From positions 236,912 to 300,911 of the forward strand of contig NZ_LR027601.1 in assembly GCF_900605495.1 (NCBI RefSeq): a stretch of 64,000 nt of DNA, given 5' to 3'. Under the pieces are notes generated by a model. That model was not told where the DNA came from, made no database searches, and saw nothing but the letters and a program-made list of their open reading frames with translations. Position 1 is the stretch's first letter. The number at the start of each line of letters is the position of its first letter. The DNA is from Bacilliculturomica massiliensis (GTDB lineage Bacteria > Bacillota > Clostridia > Peptostreptococcales > Anaerovoracaceae). The position numbers were made by a program, and so were the translations under genes. Shown here in pieces: positions 35,189 through 44,360 of this stretch.

Positions 35189-35296
35189 AGAGCCGGGCCG
35201 GCTCGCATCTGGGCGGCAGGCTGTCAGCAGGATAGCCTGTAACGGATCAGAGGCCGGCGGCTGGTCAGGTGGCGCGGAGAAGGAGGGCGCAGCTGT

Positions 35297-36046
35297 ATGA
35301 AAGATGATTGGGAAAAAAGGAACGAAACGGTGTTGGATCCCAAACGGGAGCTCGATGAGATGGAATCGGGGAAAGCTGTGAAGACGGAGGGTTGGGAGGC
35401 CATTACGCAGGCCTTTGAGAGGATCTATCCGGAGCAGAATAATCCGCTGCATTTTGGCACGCTGATATCCTGGATGCTGGGCGGGCCGGATCCGCTGGAT
35501 GGCATCAGCGTCTACGACGGCGGAGATTTCTGGCATTTTGTGACGTATGGTTTTTCGGAGCTGTACGATAAAGAGTCGGAGGATCCGGAGCGCAGCGGTT
35601 ATGGGTTTGAGCTCACCGTGAAATTGAAAAAGTCTCCGGAGGCCATGAATGCCGCCTGCGAAAAGGGCGCGGAGCATGGCCCCGGTCCGGGACGGTACGT
35701 ACCCGAGGGAGACGACGAGATCCGGGGAATGGCGGGGATCCTGCAGGCCCTTGGACGATATGTCTTCGAGAACGGAGCTGTTTTGCGTCCCTTTGAATAC
35801 ATCTATACGGGACAGGAAAACGGCATGGATCCCCAGGGCGCGTCGAAGATCACCGGATTTATCACTGTGGCTGACGAGGCGGGAAGTATACGCACGTCAA
35901 ACGGAAAAGTGGAATTTGTACAGCTGATCGGCGCTACGGACAGGGAATTGAAAGCCGTTATGGATGGAAACGTGAGCGTTGCAGAACTGACCCGGCTTCT
36001 CGGCGGCACCGTGACAGATTATCTGCGGGGCGATGTGACGGGATAA
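35297..36046 (+). CDS. SUFU-family protein
   Basis: A 249-residue protein with the classical SUFU core: NNPLHFGTLISWMLGGPDPLDGISVY followed by FWHFVTYGFSELYDKESEDPE and GYGFELTVKL. The C-terminal half (VQLIGATDRELKAVMDGN) also fits. Bacterial SUFU proteins are predicted protein-binding or immunity factors. It is the last plus-strand gene before the convergent phosphoesterase, with 10 bp between the stops. Confidence 0.88.
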   Translation: MKDDWEKRNETVLDPKRELDEMESGKAVKTEGWEAITQAFERIYPEQNNPLHFGTLISWMLGGPDPLDGISVYDGGDFWHFVTYGFSELYDKESEDPERSGYGFELTVKLKKSPEAMNAACEKGAEHGPGPGRYVPEGDDEIRGMAGILQALGRYVFENGAVLRPFEYIYTGQENGMDPQGASKITGFITVADEAGSIRTSNGKVEFVQLIGATDRELKAVMDGNVSVAELTRLLGGTVTDYLRGDVTG

Positions 36047-36056
36047 GGCGCTAGCA

Positions 36057-37367
36057 TCAGGCCTGACCGGTGAACGTGATATTTATTACCACGATCTCGC
36101 TGTCGGTGAGGATCCGCATGTTAGGCCCCCAGACTCCTACGCCGGAGGTGACGATGGAGTACATGCCGTCTGTTTCCAGCATACCGCAGGGATTTTCCCA
36201 GAGCAGCGGCATCAGCAGGTTGGCGGGAAACATCTGGCCGTCGTGAGTATGGCCGGATAGCGTCAGGTCGACGCCGGCCGCAGCCAGGGCGGAGAGGTCC
36301 CGGGGCTGGTGGTCCATGACGATGACGGGGAGAGAGACTGCAGGATCCTGAGTTTTTCGCAGATCGTTCATCAGTACTTCGACGGATTTTCTGGGACCGG
36401 CGCCGTCCCGCTCCGAGCGGTCCCGGCGGCCGGTGAGGTAAAAGGAATCGTCGATGAGGATCGTTTCGTCCCGAAGCAGACGGATTCCGGAAGCGGTGAG
36501 AAATCTCTCCATCTTTTCTCTGCCGTCGGCGATGTTCTCTCGTTCTCTTTCGCTGAGATGAGGAAAGGTGAAACCGGCCAGCAGCCGTTCTTCTACATCG
36601 TGATTGCCGGGGCAGGCGTACACGCCGCAGCGGCTCTGTATACCAGACAGGATCCTTGCAAGCCGGTCAGGATCGTCCAGGGCCATGTAGGAATTGTCGA
36701 AGATGTCTCCGGCGATACAGACCAGATCGGGATGCTGCCTGTTGATCAATTCTGTCATGCGCTCCATCTGACCAGTGCCCACGCTGTAGCCCAGATGAAG
36801 ATCTGCAGCCAGCACTACCCGCAGTGAAGTTCTGTCCGCAGGTTTATCGATAGAAACGCTGTATTCCGTGACCTTGATCTGAGCGGCGTGATGTACGCCG
36901 TAGATGCAGATCGCCAGAATGCAGCAGGAAAGCAGCAGGCCTGCGGCTGCCAGACGTCTGTCAGACCATCGGCGGTACCCGGCATTCTGTTCGGCCCGGC
37001 AGCTTCTGCTCCTTCTGGCCTGGTCAGATAGTTCGGCAGTGTCCTGCGCCCAGCCTGTCCGCCTGATCCTTCGGAGCAGGGTCAGCGCGCGGACTGTTCC
37101 GTCCGCCGCCAGGATCAGCAGAGACGTATAGAGCAGACAGCCCAGCCAAAAACAGCTCAGCCAGGAGATAAAACGTTGGAAGTCTGAGGCGGGCAGAAGA
37201 AAGGCTGTGAGGGGAGAGAAAGAGATGAAAGCGCAGCAGACCCACCAGGCAGTAAAAAAGCTTTTGCTTTTCCACACTGGACGGCAGGCGCACAGCCAGC
37301 GCAGAATGTGATGAAACACGTAATAATTCAAGATCAGATAAAGGGGGGCGAGCAGCAGTGCCAGCAT
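36057..37367 (-). CDS. Membrane-anchored metallophosphoesterase
   Basis: A 436-residue protein with four hydrophobic segments in residues 1-165 and a calcineurin-like phosphoesterase domain facing outwards or at the membrane (about 188-430). The metal motifs are ADLHLGYS, GDIFDN, PGNHDVEE, VMDHQP and LSGHTHDGQMFP, as in YkuE/YaeI-like enzymes, some of which act on UDP-diacylglucosamine or other lipid phosphates. The gene lies opposite to its neighbours and interrupts the DUF/SUFU cluster, so it may be older chromosomal sequence. Confidence 0.88.
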   Translation of the reverse strand: MLALLLAPLYLILNYYVFHHILRWLCACRPVWKSKSFFTAWWVCCAFISFSPLTAFLLPASDFQRFISWLSCFWLGCLLYTSLLILAADGTVRALTLLRRIRRTGWAQDTAELSDQARRSRSCRAEQNAGYRRWSDRRLAAAGLLLSCCILAICIYGVHHAAQIKVTEYSVSIDKPADRTSLRVVLAADLHLGYSVGTGQMERMTELINRQHPDLVCIAGDIFDNSYMALDDPDRLARILSGIQSRCGVYACPGNHDVEERLLAGFTFPHLSERERENIADGREKMERFLTASGIRLLRDETILIDDSFYLTGRRDRSERDGAGPRKSVEVLMNDLRKTQDPAVSLPVIVMDHQPRDLSALAAAGVDLTLSGHTHDGQMFPANLLMPLLWENPCGMLETDGMYSIVTSGVGVWGPNMRILTDSEIVVINITFTGQA

Positions 37368-37533
37368 GGTACGGATCTCCTTCCGGGCGGCGTTTTGCCG
37401 CCTTAGCTTATTGTACTCCAGTAAACTCTAAAATAACAGAACCAAAGGACTGTTTTTTGCCGGGAAGAAACCGCGGACTGATGGTGGATCAAGCAGCCGG
37501 CTCTTACAGGACGCCGAAAGATAAGGAGAAGAA

Positions 37534-38688
37534 ATGGATAAGGAAAACAGGCTGGATATTGACCTGGGCGGTGCGGCCGGGGACGATACGGCGCGCATTC
37601 TCGAAGATCTGCAGCATTTTTGTGAAAATTATATTTACTGTGGAAAGGAAAAACGGGAGTGGGAGGACGAGGAGGAAGGGATGGGTCCGGCTCTGCGGAA
37701 ATTCACGATGCTGCTCAGCGGTATTGCTTCCTGCCGGAAGGTGCCGGGCATCGACGGACCGGTGCGTCTCTCCCAGCTGGTCAAGTGTGAAACGGAGGAA
37801 AAGGCCGCGCAGGCCCGGGAGCATCTGAGACGTATGTACGGGGTGACAGATGCCCAGTCTCTGGCTGAAGTCTGCGCAGAGATGTTTCGATCGGGAGAAG
37901 AATACGGGCAGTTTCTCAGTTTCTGGCGGGGCGAACCTGTCTTTGACGAATCTGATCTGAATGAGGACGGCCTCAGGGCTTTCAGCACGTGTAAACACTA
38001 CGCCGGACTGTTCAAGAGCTTCGTGCTGGACAAAGGCTTCTTCGCCTGGGACTGCAACGAGAGGATCGGATTGTGCCGCATTGCCTGCGCCTGCGGCATC
38101 ATCTCGGAAGAGGAGTTCTTTGATCTGTGCCTGCCTCTGGGACGGCAGGCTGCGGCGATTTACAGTTCATGGGATGAATATGCCCTGAGCTGTCTGTGTG
38201 GGGCGGTCTATTTTATGTTTAGCCAGAGCGGGCTCAGCGATAAGGGACTCTATGGTTTTTATGAGATCAACCGCAGAATTCTTTCAAGTCTGCTGGAGCC
38301 GGACGGCTTCTGGGAGAGAAACCCATGGCTGCAGATCCCTGAGAAGAAATGGGCCGTTCCGCCCTCGGAGATCAGAGAGCTGTTGACGGACTGGGAAGAA
38401 GCAGAGGGCTGTCTGGCTACGGATCGGATCATGGTAGACGGCTGTCCCGTGGGCTACATGTACCGTGAGGAACCAAACGACAGCGTACCGGACAGCGGCT
38501 GGCGCTTTTTCGCGGGGGATGAGTCGGATGAGTACGCCAATGATCCGGACAATGTGGGTGTCTACCATCTGAATACCCTGTGCAACTGCGATCCGGATAT
38601 TATACCGCTGCTTCACGCGCCCTGCGGAACCGCTTATTACAGAGATGAAAACGGCGTTTTTCAGCGTGAAGAACTGATCCGCAGATAA
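37534..38688 (+). CDS. DUF1266 protein with C-terminal DUF2185 domain
   Basis: A 384-residue protein. The middle (residues 155-260) has the DUF1266 pattern: FFAWDCNERIGLCRIACACGIISEEEFFDLC and ALSCLCGAVYFMF. The C-terminal 85 residues form a DUF2185 (Imm33-like) domain: GWRFFAGDESDEYANDPDNVGVYHLNTL and PLLHAPCGTAYYRDENGVFQRE. Both families recur in immunity or 'conflict' gene clusters. The ATG follows AAGGAGAAGAA. Its orientation resumes the cluster after the metallophosphoesterase. Confidence 0.78.
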   Translation: MDKENRLDIDLGGAAGDDTARILEDLQHFCENYIYCGKEKREWEDEEEGMGPALRKFTMLLSGIASCRKVPGIDGPVRLSQLVKCETEEKAAQAREHLRRMYGVTDAQSLAEVCAEMFRSGEEYGQFLSFWRGEPVFDESDLNEDGLRAFSTCKHYAGLFKSFVLDKGFFAWDCNERIGLCRIACACGIISEEEFFDLCLPLGRQAAAIYSSWDEYALSCLCGAVYFMFSQSGLSDKGLYGFYEINRRILSSLLEPDGFWERNPWLQIPEKKWAVPPSEIRELLTDWEEAEGCLATDRIMVDGCPVGYMYREEPNDSVPDSGWRFFAGDESDEYANDPDNVGVYHLNTLCNCDPDIIPLLHAPCGTAYYRDENGVFQREELIRR

Positions 38689-38805
38689 CAAAGAGAACGC
38701 GTTGGGGCCGGCGGCGGACAGCGGCAGAGCAGAGAGCGGCGAAAGACATCGTGACGGAGCAGAACGCCGTACTGCGGGCAGGAGAAAGGGGGCGGGCAAA
38801 GTACA

Positions 38806-39144
38806 GTGGAAAGTATGTTTCAGAAGGTATACGCCATCGTGAGGGAGATTCCGGAGGGCAGAGTGACGACCTATGGAGAGATCGCATGCATGTTGGGAAA
38901 TCCCCGCCTGTCACGGGCGGTAGGATACGCGCTTCATGGGAGTCCCGAAGATCCTGGGCTCCCATGCCACCGGGTAGTAAACCGATTTGGAGAACTGTCC
39001 CGGGCTTTTGAGCATGGGGGGATCAACGAACAGCGGCTGCTTCTGGAAGGGGAGGGCGTGCCGTTTACAAAGGAAGGAAATGTAGACCTGGGGCAGGTTC
39101 TGTGGACAGGAGCAGAGCAGGAGAGGGAGCGGGAGAGTGAATAA
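38806..39144 (+). CDS. Small MGMT/ATL-family DNA repair protein
   Basis: A 112-residue protein that has only the methylguanine-methyltransferase DNA-binding/active-site domain: FQKVYAIVREIPEGRVTTYGEIACMLG, SRAVGYALH and GLPCHRVVNRFGELS. The PCHRV motif keeps the acceptor Cys, so it could transfer alkyl groups, unlike ATL proteins with PWHRV. The start is GTG 38806 or ATG 38815. It overlaps the next gene by 8 bp. Confidence 0.88.
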   Translation: MESMFQKVYAIVREIPEGRVTTYGEIACMLGNPRLSRAVGYALHGSPEDPGLPCHRVVNRFGELSRAFEHGGINEQRLLLEGEGVPFTKEGNVDLGQVLWTGAEQERERESE

Positions 39145-40285
39145 AAGAGCCGGCATAATTTTTGTGATTCTAGTTTATACGGCCATGGGCGCAGCCTGTG
39201 GGTATGTGGGGATGACCTGCAGCCGGGATCAGCGTTTTCTCGGAGAAGGAGCAGGCGGCGGGCTGCTGACGCTGGGTCTGATGCTTTTTCTCTTTTCAGC
39301 GGCTTTTTATGTGCAGATCATCCTTCACGAAGGGGGGCATCTGGTCTGCGGATTTCTCAGCGGGTACCGTTTCTGTTCCTTCCGTATCGGCAGGACGCTG
39401 CTTGTCCGGGGAGAGCGCGGAGGGCTGGTCCGCAAGACGTTTACGGTGGCGGGCACAGGAGGACAATGTCTGATGGAACCCCCGCGCTGCAGTCCGGAGG
39501 AGATTCCCTGCCTGCTCTACAATCTGGGAGGCCCCGCGGCCAATGTGGCCGCTGCCGTAGTCGGCGGCCTGGTGTATCTGGCGTTTCCCCACATTCCGGT
39601 CCTCTCGGTTTTTGCGGCCTTTCTGTCCGTGCTGGGACTGGCTCTGGGTTTGCTGAATTTCGTGCCTATGAAGGTGGGGGGAGTAGCCAACGACGGATAC
39701 AACGCCGCTGTGCTGCGCAGGGCCCCGGAGGCCCGCAGAGCGCTCTGGATCCAGCTTGCGATCAATGCCGAGATGACGAAGGGGAAGCGGCTGAGAGATA
39801 TGGACCCGGAGTGGTTCGTGCCTTCCGGGGGAGCGGAGGACAGCGAAGCGCAGGATCCGCTGCTCTGTGCAGTGGAGCATTACCGCTGTGAATATCTGCA
39901 GGACCGGATGGAATTTCAGGCGGCGGAAAAAGCCTGTGGGAAGCTTCTGCGGTCGCCGGGCCTCATGGATCAGCAGCGTTTTGAGCTTCGGTGTATGATG
40001 CTGTTTTTCGAACTCATCGGTCCCTGTCGACGGGAGAAGATCGATGCCCTTTACACGAAAGCATTGAAAAAATATATCAAACAGACGGAATGCTATGTGT
40101 CCAGACGGCGCCTGACATATGCCCTGGAGCTGCTTGACAAGAGGGATGAAAGGGCGGCGGAAGAGGCCCTTGAGGCCTTTGAAAAGACGGCGGAGAGGTA
40201 TCCATACGCCGGAGAGATCGAGACCGAGCGGGAGCTGATCGAAGTGATCCGCAGTTGCCATGAACAGCGGGGTATGGTACGATAA
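39137..40285 (+). CDS. M50-like membrane metallopeptidase
   Basis: A 382-residue protein, GTG start inside the end of the MGMT gene. It has a first membrane segment (residues 5-25), a second with the zinc motif H64EGGH68, and further ones at about 125-180. NFVPMKVGGVANDGYNA provides the second metal motif (ND-G), as in site-2-protease relatives. Residues 215-382 are soluble and helical, perhaps TPR-like. Such proteases can cut membrane-bound regulators; the target is unknown. Confidence 0.75.
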   Translation: MNKRAGIIFVILVYTAMGAACGYVGMTCSRDQRFLGEGAGGGLLTLGLMLFLFSAAFYVQIILHEGGHLVCGFLSGYRFCSFRIGRTLLVRGERGGLVRKTFTVAGTGGQCLMEPPRCSPEEIPCLLYNLGGPAANVAAAVVGGLVYLAFPHIPVLSVFAAFLSVLGLALGLLNFVPMKVGGVANDGYNAAVLRRAPEARRALWIQLAINAEMTKGKRLRDMDPEWFVPSGGAEDSEAQDPLLCAVEHYRCEYLQDRMEFQAAEKACGKLLRSPGLMDQQRFELRCMMLFFELIGPCRREKIDALYTKALKKYIKQTECYVSRRRLTYALELLDKRDERAAEEALEAFEKTAERYPYAGEIETERELIEVIRSCHEQRGMVR

Positions 40286-40400
40286 TCTCATGCAGAAAAC
40301 GACACATTATGTCGAAAAATGCGTATCTGATTACAGACAGCCGGGGTATCCGGTACGGGAGATCGAGCGGGAAGACCGCGGGAAAGGGAGGCAAACACAC

Positions 40401-41237
40401 ATGCAGAGCGCCATCGGGACGAGAGAGAATATTACCATCATTGATTCGGCGGAATTTGGAGGGACGAAGATCGAGATCATGGAGTATCAGAAACTCCTGG
40501 GATCCACCAATACCAGGGGGGCCATAGATCTGTATTACATGGAAAAGCAGAATATGAAAGCGAGGCAGGTGGCTGTTTATCTGAATAACGACAAGGTGAC
40601 GGTCGAGCCGGGAGCGATGAGTTATTTCAAAGGGCAGATCGAAATGATCTCCGGTGTGAACATGGGGAATATGCTGGGAAGAATGTTTTCCAGCGCCACC
40701 ACGGGGGAAGCCATCGCCCAGCCGGAGTACAAAGGCACGGGCGTGGTGGTTCTGGAACCGTCGTTCAAGCATTTTCTGCTGCTGAATATAGAAAATGAAG
40801 ATATTGTAGTGGATAAGGGAATGTTTTACTGCGCCCAGGGCAGCGTGGAAGTGAAACCCATCATGCAGAAGAACGTGTCTTCCGCTCTGCTGGGAGGAGA
40901 GGGCATTTTTCAGATCGAACTGCGGGGCACAGGTCTGGTGGTGCTGGAATGCGCGGTGCCCAGCTGCGAGATCGATGTGATCGAGCTGAATAACGATACG
41001 CTGCGGGTGGATGGAAACTTTGCCGTTCTGCGGTCGGGCAATATCAGTTTCACTGTGGAACGTTCAGCCAAGACGCTGATCGGCTCCGCCGTCAGCGGCG
41101 AAGGCCTGGTGAATGTGTACAGAGGAACCGGTACGGTGTGGCTGGCGCCCAGCATCAAGATCTACGATACGATCAATATGGGCGGGGGCAGTACGGCCAG
41201 CATGAATATGAATACCAGCAACAGCAAGAGCAAGTAG
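40401..41237 (+). CDS. AIM24-family protein
   Basis: The ATG at 40401 with GGGAGG upstream gives 278 residues; the open frame extends further left but without a site. The protein shows the AIM24/TRAP-like beta-helical pattern: VAVYLNNDKVTVEPGAMSYFKGQIEM, YKGTGVVVLEPSF, LRGTGLVVLECAVP and YRGTGTVWLAPS. Bacterial AIM24 proteins are uncharacterised but often sit near stress-response clusters. The C-terminal 20 residues are Ser/Asn/Met-rich, and their coding sequence has a degenerate copy at 46565-46598. Confidence 0.85.
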   Translation: MQSAIGTRENITIIDSAEFGGTKIEIMEYQKLLGSTNTRGAIDLYYMEKQNMKARQVAVYLNNDKVTVEPGAMSYFKGQIEMISGVNMGNMLGRMFSSATTGEAIAQPEYKGTGVVVLEPSFKHFLLLNIENEDIVVDKGMFYCAQGSVEVKPIMQKNVSSALLGGEGIFQIELRGTGLVVLECAVPSCEIDVIELNNDTLRVDGNFAVLRSGNISFTVERSAKTLIGSAVSGEGLVNVYRGTGTVWLAPSIKIYDTINMGGGSTASMNMNTSNSKSK

Positions 41238-41239
41238 CT

Positions 41240-41468
41240 GCGGATTATACCTTGATGGCCTGCGGCCAATCATGGTCCAATGACCGCCTTCGGCAGTCAT
41301 TAGACAGATTCTGTGCACGGCGGACGCCATGTGCGGATTATACCTTGATGGCCTGCGGCCAGTCATGGTCCAATGACCGCCTTCGGCAGTCATTAGACAG
41401 ATTCTGTGCACGGCAGACGCCATGTGCGGATTATACCTTGATGGCCTGCGGCCAGTCATGGTATAATG
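41240..41468 (+). repeat. 2.5 tandem 93-bp structured repeats (locus 2 of 3)
   Basis: Units start at 41240, 41333 and 41426 (partial) and are almost identical. Each has a GGCCTGCGGCC hairpin and a second hairpin AATGAC-GCC-TTC-GGC-GTCATT (41279-41301, 41372-41394). The minus strand of 13194-13368 is homologous. The array starts 3 bp after the AIM24 stop codon. Confidence 0.92.
41438..41467 (+). promoter_or_regulatory. Promoter formed by the last repeat unit
   Basis: TTGATG (41438-41443) and TATAAT (41462-41467) are 18 bp apart, with an extended -10 TGG before TATAAT. The full repeat units have CCAAT in place of TATAAT, so only the last, partial unit makes a good promoter. It points at the gene starting at 41499. 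Confidence 0.6.
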
Positions 41469-41498
41469 TGGGTAGGGAAAGGGAGATAGGAGGGTGAT

Positions 41499-41933
41499 AT
41501 GGATGAAGAAGTCAGAGGTATGATGGAGCAGATTTTGCAGAAGGTCTCGGTCATTGATGATCGCACACGAATTCTGCAGGAGGATGTGGCAGTGCTGAAG
41601 AGCGACGTTGCCGGATTGAAAGGCAGAATGGACAGGGTCGAGGATCGGCTTGACGAGCTTGGGGAGAATGTCAAGAATGTTCAGCTTGCTCTGGAAAATG
41701 AAGTGTATTTCTCGATACGCACCATTGGCGAAGGACACGCAGACATCATGTACAAGCTGGATGATCTGATCAAGTATCAGGGGAAGAATGAGACAATGCA
41801 GCTTCGCACGCTTAAACTTGAAGCAGATATGCGAGATCAGAGAACGGACATTGATGTTTTGAAAAACAGAGTGGAAAAGCTGGGAAGATTTTACGAAAAG
41901 ATCGTTGCAGCCAATCCGGAACTAGCAGTATAA
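41499..41933 (+). CDS. Small coiled-coil protein
   Basis: A 144-residue, highly charged protein. Residues 1-75 form a heptad-rich coiled coil (DRTRILQEDVAVLKSDVAGLKGRMDRVEDRLDELGENV) and residues 95-135 a second one. It has no membrane segment or catalytic motif. Similar short proteins are common, of unknown role, in Clostridia. GGAGGGTGAT precedes the ATG. Confidence 0.75.
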   Translation: MDEEVRGMMEQILQKVSVIDDRTRILQEDVAVLKSDVAGLKGRMDRVEDRLDELGENVKNVQLALENEVYFSIRTIGEGHADIMYKLDDLIKYQGKNETMQLRTLKLEADMRDQRTDIDVLKNRVEKLGRFYEKIVAANPELAV

Positions 41934-41952
41934 GAGAATAGGAAGAACGAAC

Positions 41953-41994
41953 AAAAAACCGTCTGGATCGGGAGGTGTGCAGGCGGTTTTTTTT
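41953..41994. terminator. Intrinsic terminator
   Basis: AAAAAACCG(T)C pairs with G(G)CGGTTTTTTTT across a loop of about 20 nt, between convergent genes; A-runs and T-runs on the two sides allow both directions. Confidence 0.75.
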
Positions 41995-42020
41995 ATGTGC
42001 GGAAAAGACTGCGAGATGGG

Positions 42021-42905
42021 TCATAGAGCCAGCAGCTGTTCGATAGCCTGCAGCATGGCGGTCTTCTGATCCGGCAGACGGCCCTGGATGGTATATTTGC
42101 CTAAAACCGTAGTGTCCATGTAAAACGTGTTGCGCAGAGTCAGGTTTTGAAGCAGTATACGCTCCTCCAGCAGGATCTCCCAGGGTTTCATAGGCTGAAA
42201 TTCTCCGCGGTCCGCCTGCTGCGCTAAAGGCGTATCCGGCCACAGCTTCAGAGCCAGCGCCCAGATCTGTTTTGGATGGGTGAGGTTCAAAAGACGAGCG
42301 GTGTCGATGGCGTGGAGATCGCTGTACGCCTTGCCGCCCAGCCCCGGAATGATGGTGAGATAGTAGCCGATCGACGCCTTGTCCAGCCGGGAAAGCCCGT
42401 CGCGGATATCGAAAGCTGTACACCCCTTGTTGACCATGTTCAGTACGGTGTCGTTTCCAGATTCGATACCGATATGGAGATCCCGCAGACCATTTTCCCA
42501 CAGCAGGGAAAGTTCCTCCGGCGTCTTGCGAAGTACGTCGTCGATACGGGCGTACATGGAAAAGGCAGAGAGAGAAGGAATGTAATACTTGGCGCGTTTC
42601 ATGACGGCGAGAAGATGTTCCGTGCTCAGGCAGAAGGCATTCTGACCGAGAAAGAACATTCGGCAGGCGTCCGGCTGCAGCTGCCGCAGCGTTTTTAAGC
42701 GGTATTCTATCTGGTCCATGTCTGAGATCTGATAGAGATCTTTAATAAAGTCACAGAAGGTGCATTTGGCCCAACTGCAGCCCCGCGCCACCTCCAGCAG
42801 GGCGCTGCCTTTCTCGCTGGGAGGCCGGTAGATCTCCTCGGTGGAAAAGATGGAAGCGTAGAGAGCAGAACGGTCCGCCTGTTCGGTTGAGTTTGTGGTT
42901 GTCAT
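42021..42905 (-). CDS. Radical SAM protein with CX4CX2C cluster motif
   Basis: The 294-residue protein has the elements of a radical SAM enzyme: a cluster motif EVARGCSWAKCTFCDF, MFFLGQNAF, a GLRDLHIGIESGN strand and TIIPGLGG. The first two Cys are four rather than three residues apart. The family is related to the HemN/MiaB-like B12-independent group often annotated only as 'radical SAM protein'. No SPASM or TRAM domain is present. The ATG follows GAGGTGTATCT. Confidence 0.82.
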   Translation of the reverse strand: MTTTNSTEQADRSALYASIFSTEEIYRPPSEKGSALLEVARGCSWAKCTFCDFIKDLYQISDMDQIEYRLKTLRQLQPDACRMFFLGQNAFCLSTEHLLAVMKRAKYYIPSLSAFSMYARIDDVLRKTPEELSLLWENGLRDLHIGIESGNDTVLNMVNKGCTAFDIRDGLSRLDKASIGYYLTIIPGLGGKAYSDLHAIDTARLLNLTHPKQIWALALKLWPDTPLAQQADRGEFQPMKPWEILLEERILLQNLTLRNTFYMDTTVLGKYTIQGRLPDQKTAMLQAIEQLLAL

Positions 42906-42957
42906 AGATACACCTCGTTTCTCTTTCGTGCTGCCTGATACGGTCTGCCATGGACCG

Positions 42958-44118
42958 TTATTTTACGGACCCCGGCTGTTGGCCCCGGGCTGCCAGCCAG
43001 GCGTCGGTCCGCAGCTGCGCGTTCTGCCCCAGGCTTGTATAGTAAAAGGCGATGTCGTAGGAATGGTATACTCCGGTAGGAAAATACAGCGGATTTTTTC
43101 CTTTAAATTCATCCCGGTCTACGGAGGTGCAGATCACGGTCCCCCGGGCGGTGTTTACGGCGGCGTCAGCCAGACCAGACACCATTTTCATCTTCCCGTC
43201 CACCTTGATATAGGATCCGGGATTTCGGTCCGCAGGCGCGGGCGTCTCTCCGCGGGTCCAGCTCAGAGGATTGATGGCGATAGAGCCGGGCAGCACGGTA
43301 TTGTTCGTGCCGTCGATCTCCGGAGCCTCGGTGTTGTAGGAGATGATCACGCCGGTATCCTCCGCTCCCTCGGCAAATCTCAGCCAGGGGTGTTGGGCCA
43401 GATCCTGCTCTGTGACAGAGTATCCGATCACATAGGCGGCCACCATGCGCGAGTAGATCTCGGGATTTTCTTTCATGTATCCGAAGAGCAGTTCTTTGAC
43501 CACGGCGGCTCCCTGGGAATGGCCGACGAGAATAAAAGGCCGGCCCTCATTGTAATGCTCAATATAATAGCGAAAGGCCGCTTCCGCGTCTGCTGCCGGC
43601 ACGCCGCCGAAGTAGCCGCCCCTGGTCTCCGGGGGCTGATCGAGTACGAAGGCCACGGCGACCTGCCTGTAATAAGGTGCGAAGAGATTACCCACCTGTT
43701 CGAAGGCGGTGGCCTGCTTTTTCGCATTGCTTTTTGCAGTGGAACGCATTTTTTTCATGTCCAGGCTGCAGATCGGATAGTCGGTGGCTTTTTTTATGCT
43801 CCAGGAGGTGGGATACAGATAGAACACATCCACCGGCTTGTCGCAGTTCTTCGGCAGAAGCAGCCAGTTGTCTTTTTTGGAATAATCGCCGGGAGTGATG
43901 CGGTCGCCGGCCACAGGCACGCCCTGCGGCCCGGATCCGTTCTGCGGAGCTTCGCCGCCAGTGCCGGGATCGGAGACTGTGGTCCCTGACCCGAAAAGGC
44001 CGTTTCCGGGCATGCCGGCGGCGTCACAGCCAGACAGCAGGCCTGCAGTCTGCGTACAAAGTATGATAGCGATCAATATTCCTGTGATAGTGATCGTTTT
44101 TCGCTGATTCTCTCTCAT
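42958..44118 (-). CDS. DUF3089 alpha/beta-hydrolase-like lipoprotein
   Basis: Start at 44118 is favoured by GGGAGAAAAG upstream; the ATG at 44130 lacks a site. The signal ends in a lipobox (LLSGCDAAG), so it is a lipoprotein. The DUF3089 domain (about residues 75-370) starts with DVFYLYPTSW and contains the nucleophile elbow VGHSQGAAV, with AFRYYIEHYN before it. It should be an esterase or lipase on the outer face of the membrane. Gly/Pro-rich linker at 35-65. Confidence 0.83.
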   Translation of the reverse strand: MRENQRKTITITGILIAIILCTQTAGLLSGCDAAGMPGNGLFGSGTTVSDPGTGGEAPQNGSGPQGVPVAGDRITPGDYSKKDNWLLLPKNCDKPVDVFYLYPTSWSIKKATDYPICSLDMKKMRSTAKSNAKKQATAFEQVGNLFAPYYRQVAVAFVLDQPPETRGGYFGGVPAADAEAAFRYYIEHYNEGRPFILVGHSQGAAVVKELLFGYMKENPEIYSRMVAAYVIGYSVTEQDLAQHPWLRFAEGAEDTGVIISYNTEAPEIDGTNNTVLPGSIAINPLSWTRGETPAPADRNPGSYIKVDGKMKMVSGLADAAVNTARGTVICTSVDRDEFKGKNPLYFPTGVYHSYDIAFYYTSLGQNAQLRTDAWLAARGQQPGSVK

Positions 44119-44360
44119 CTTTTCTCCCATAGACCGGCGCCGGCCCGCCGGATTCTCCCGGACAGCTTTTTCGGAGACTTTATCCAGGTCTTTCTTTACC
44201 GCTATTATAATACAAAAGTTTATTACTGCGTCTAAAAATTATGCGTATTTGCAGGCTTTCGGGCAAAACAGGAAAAAAGCGGCGGAAATCATGGTCAAGA
44301 CCTTCTGGGTGAGATACAATGTAAGATGCCATAAAACAAGGGAAAGGAATGGGGGAGGGC

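Noticed and set aside
41240-41468. CRISPR-like array
   Set aside because: The 93-bp units are nearly identical over their full length with no unique spacers and contain hairpins; not a CRISPR.
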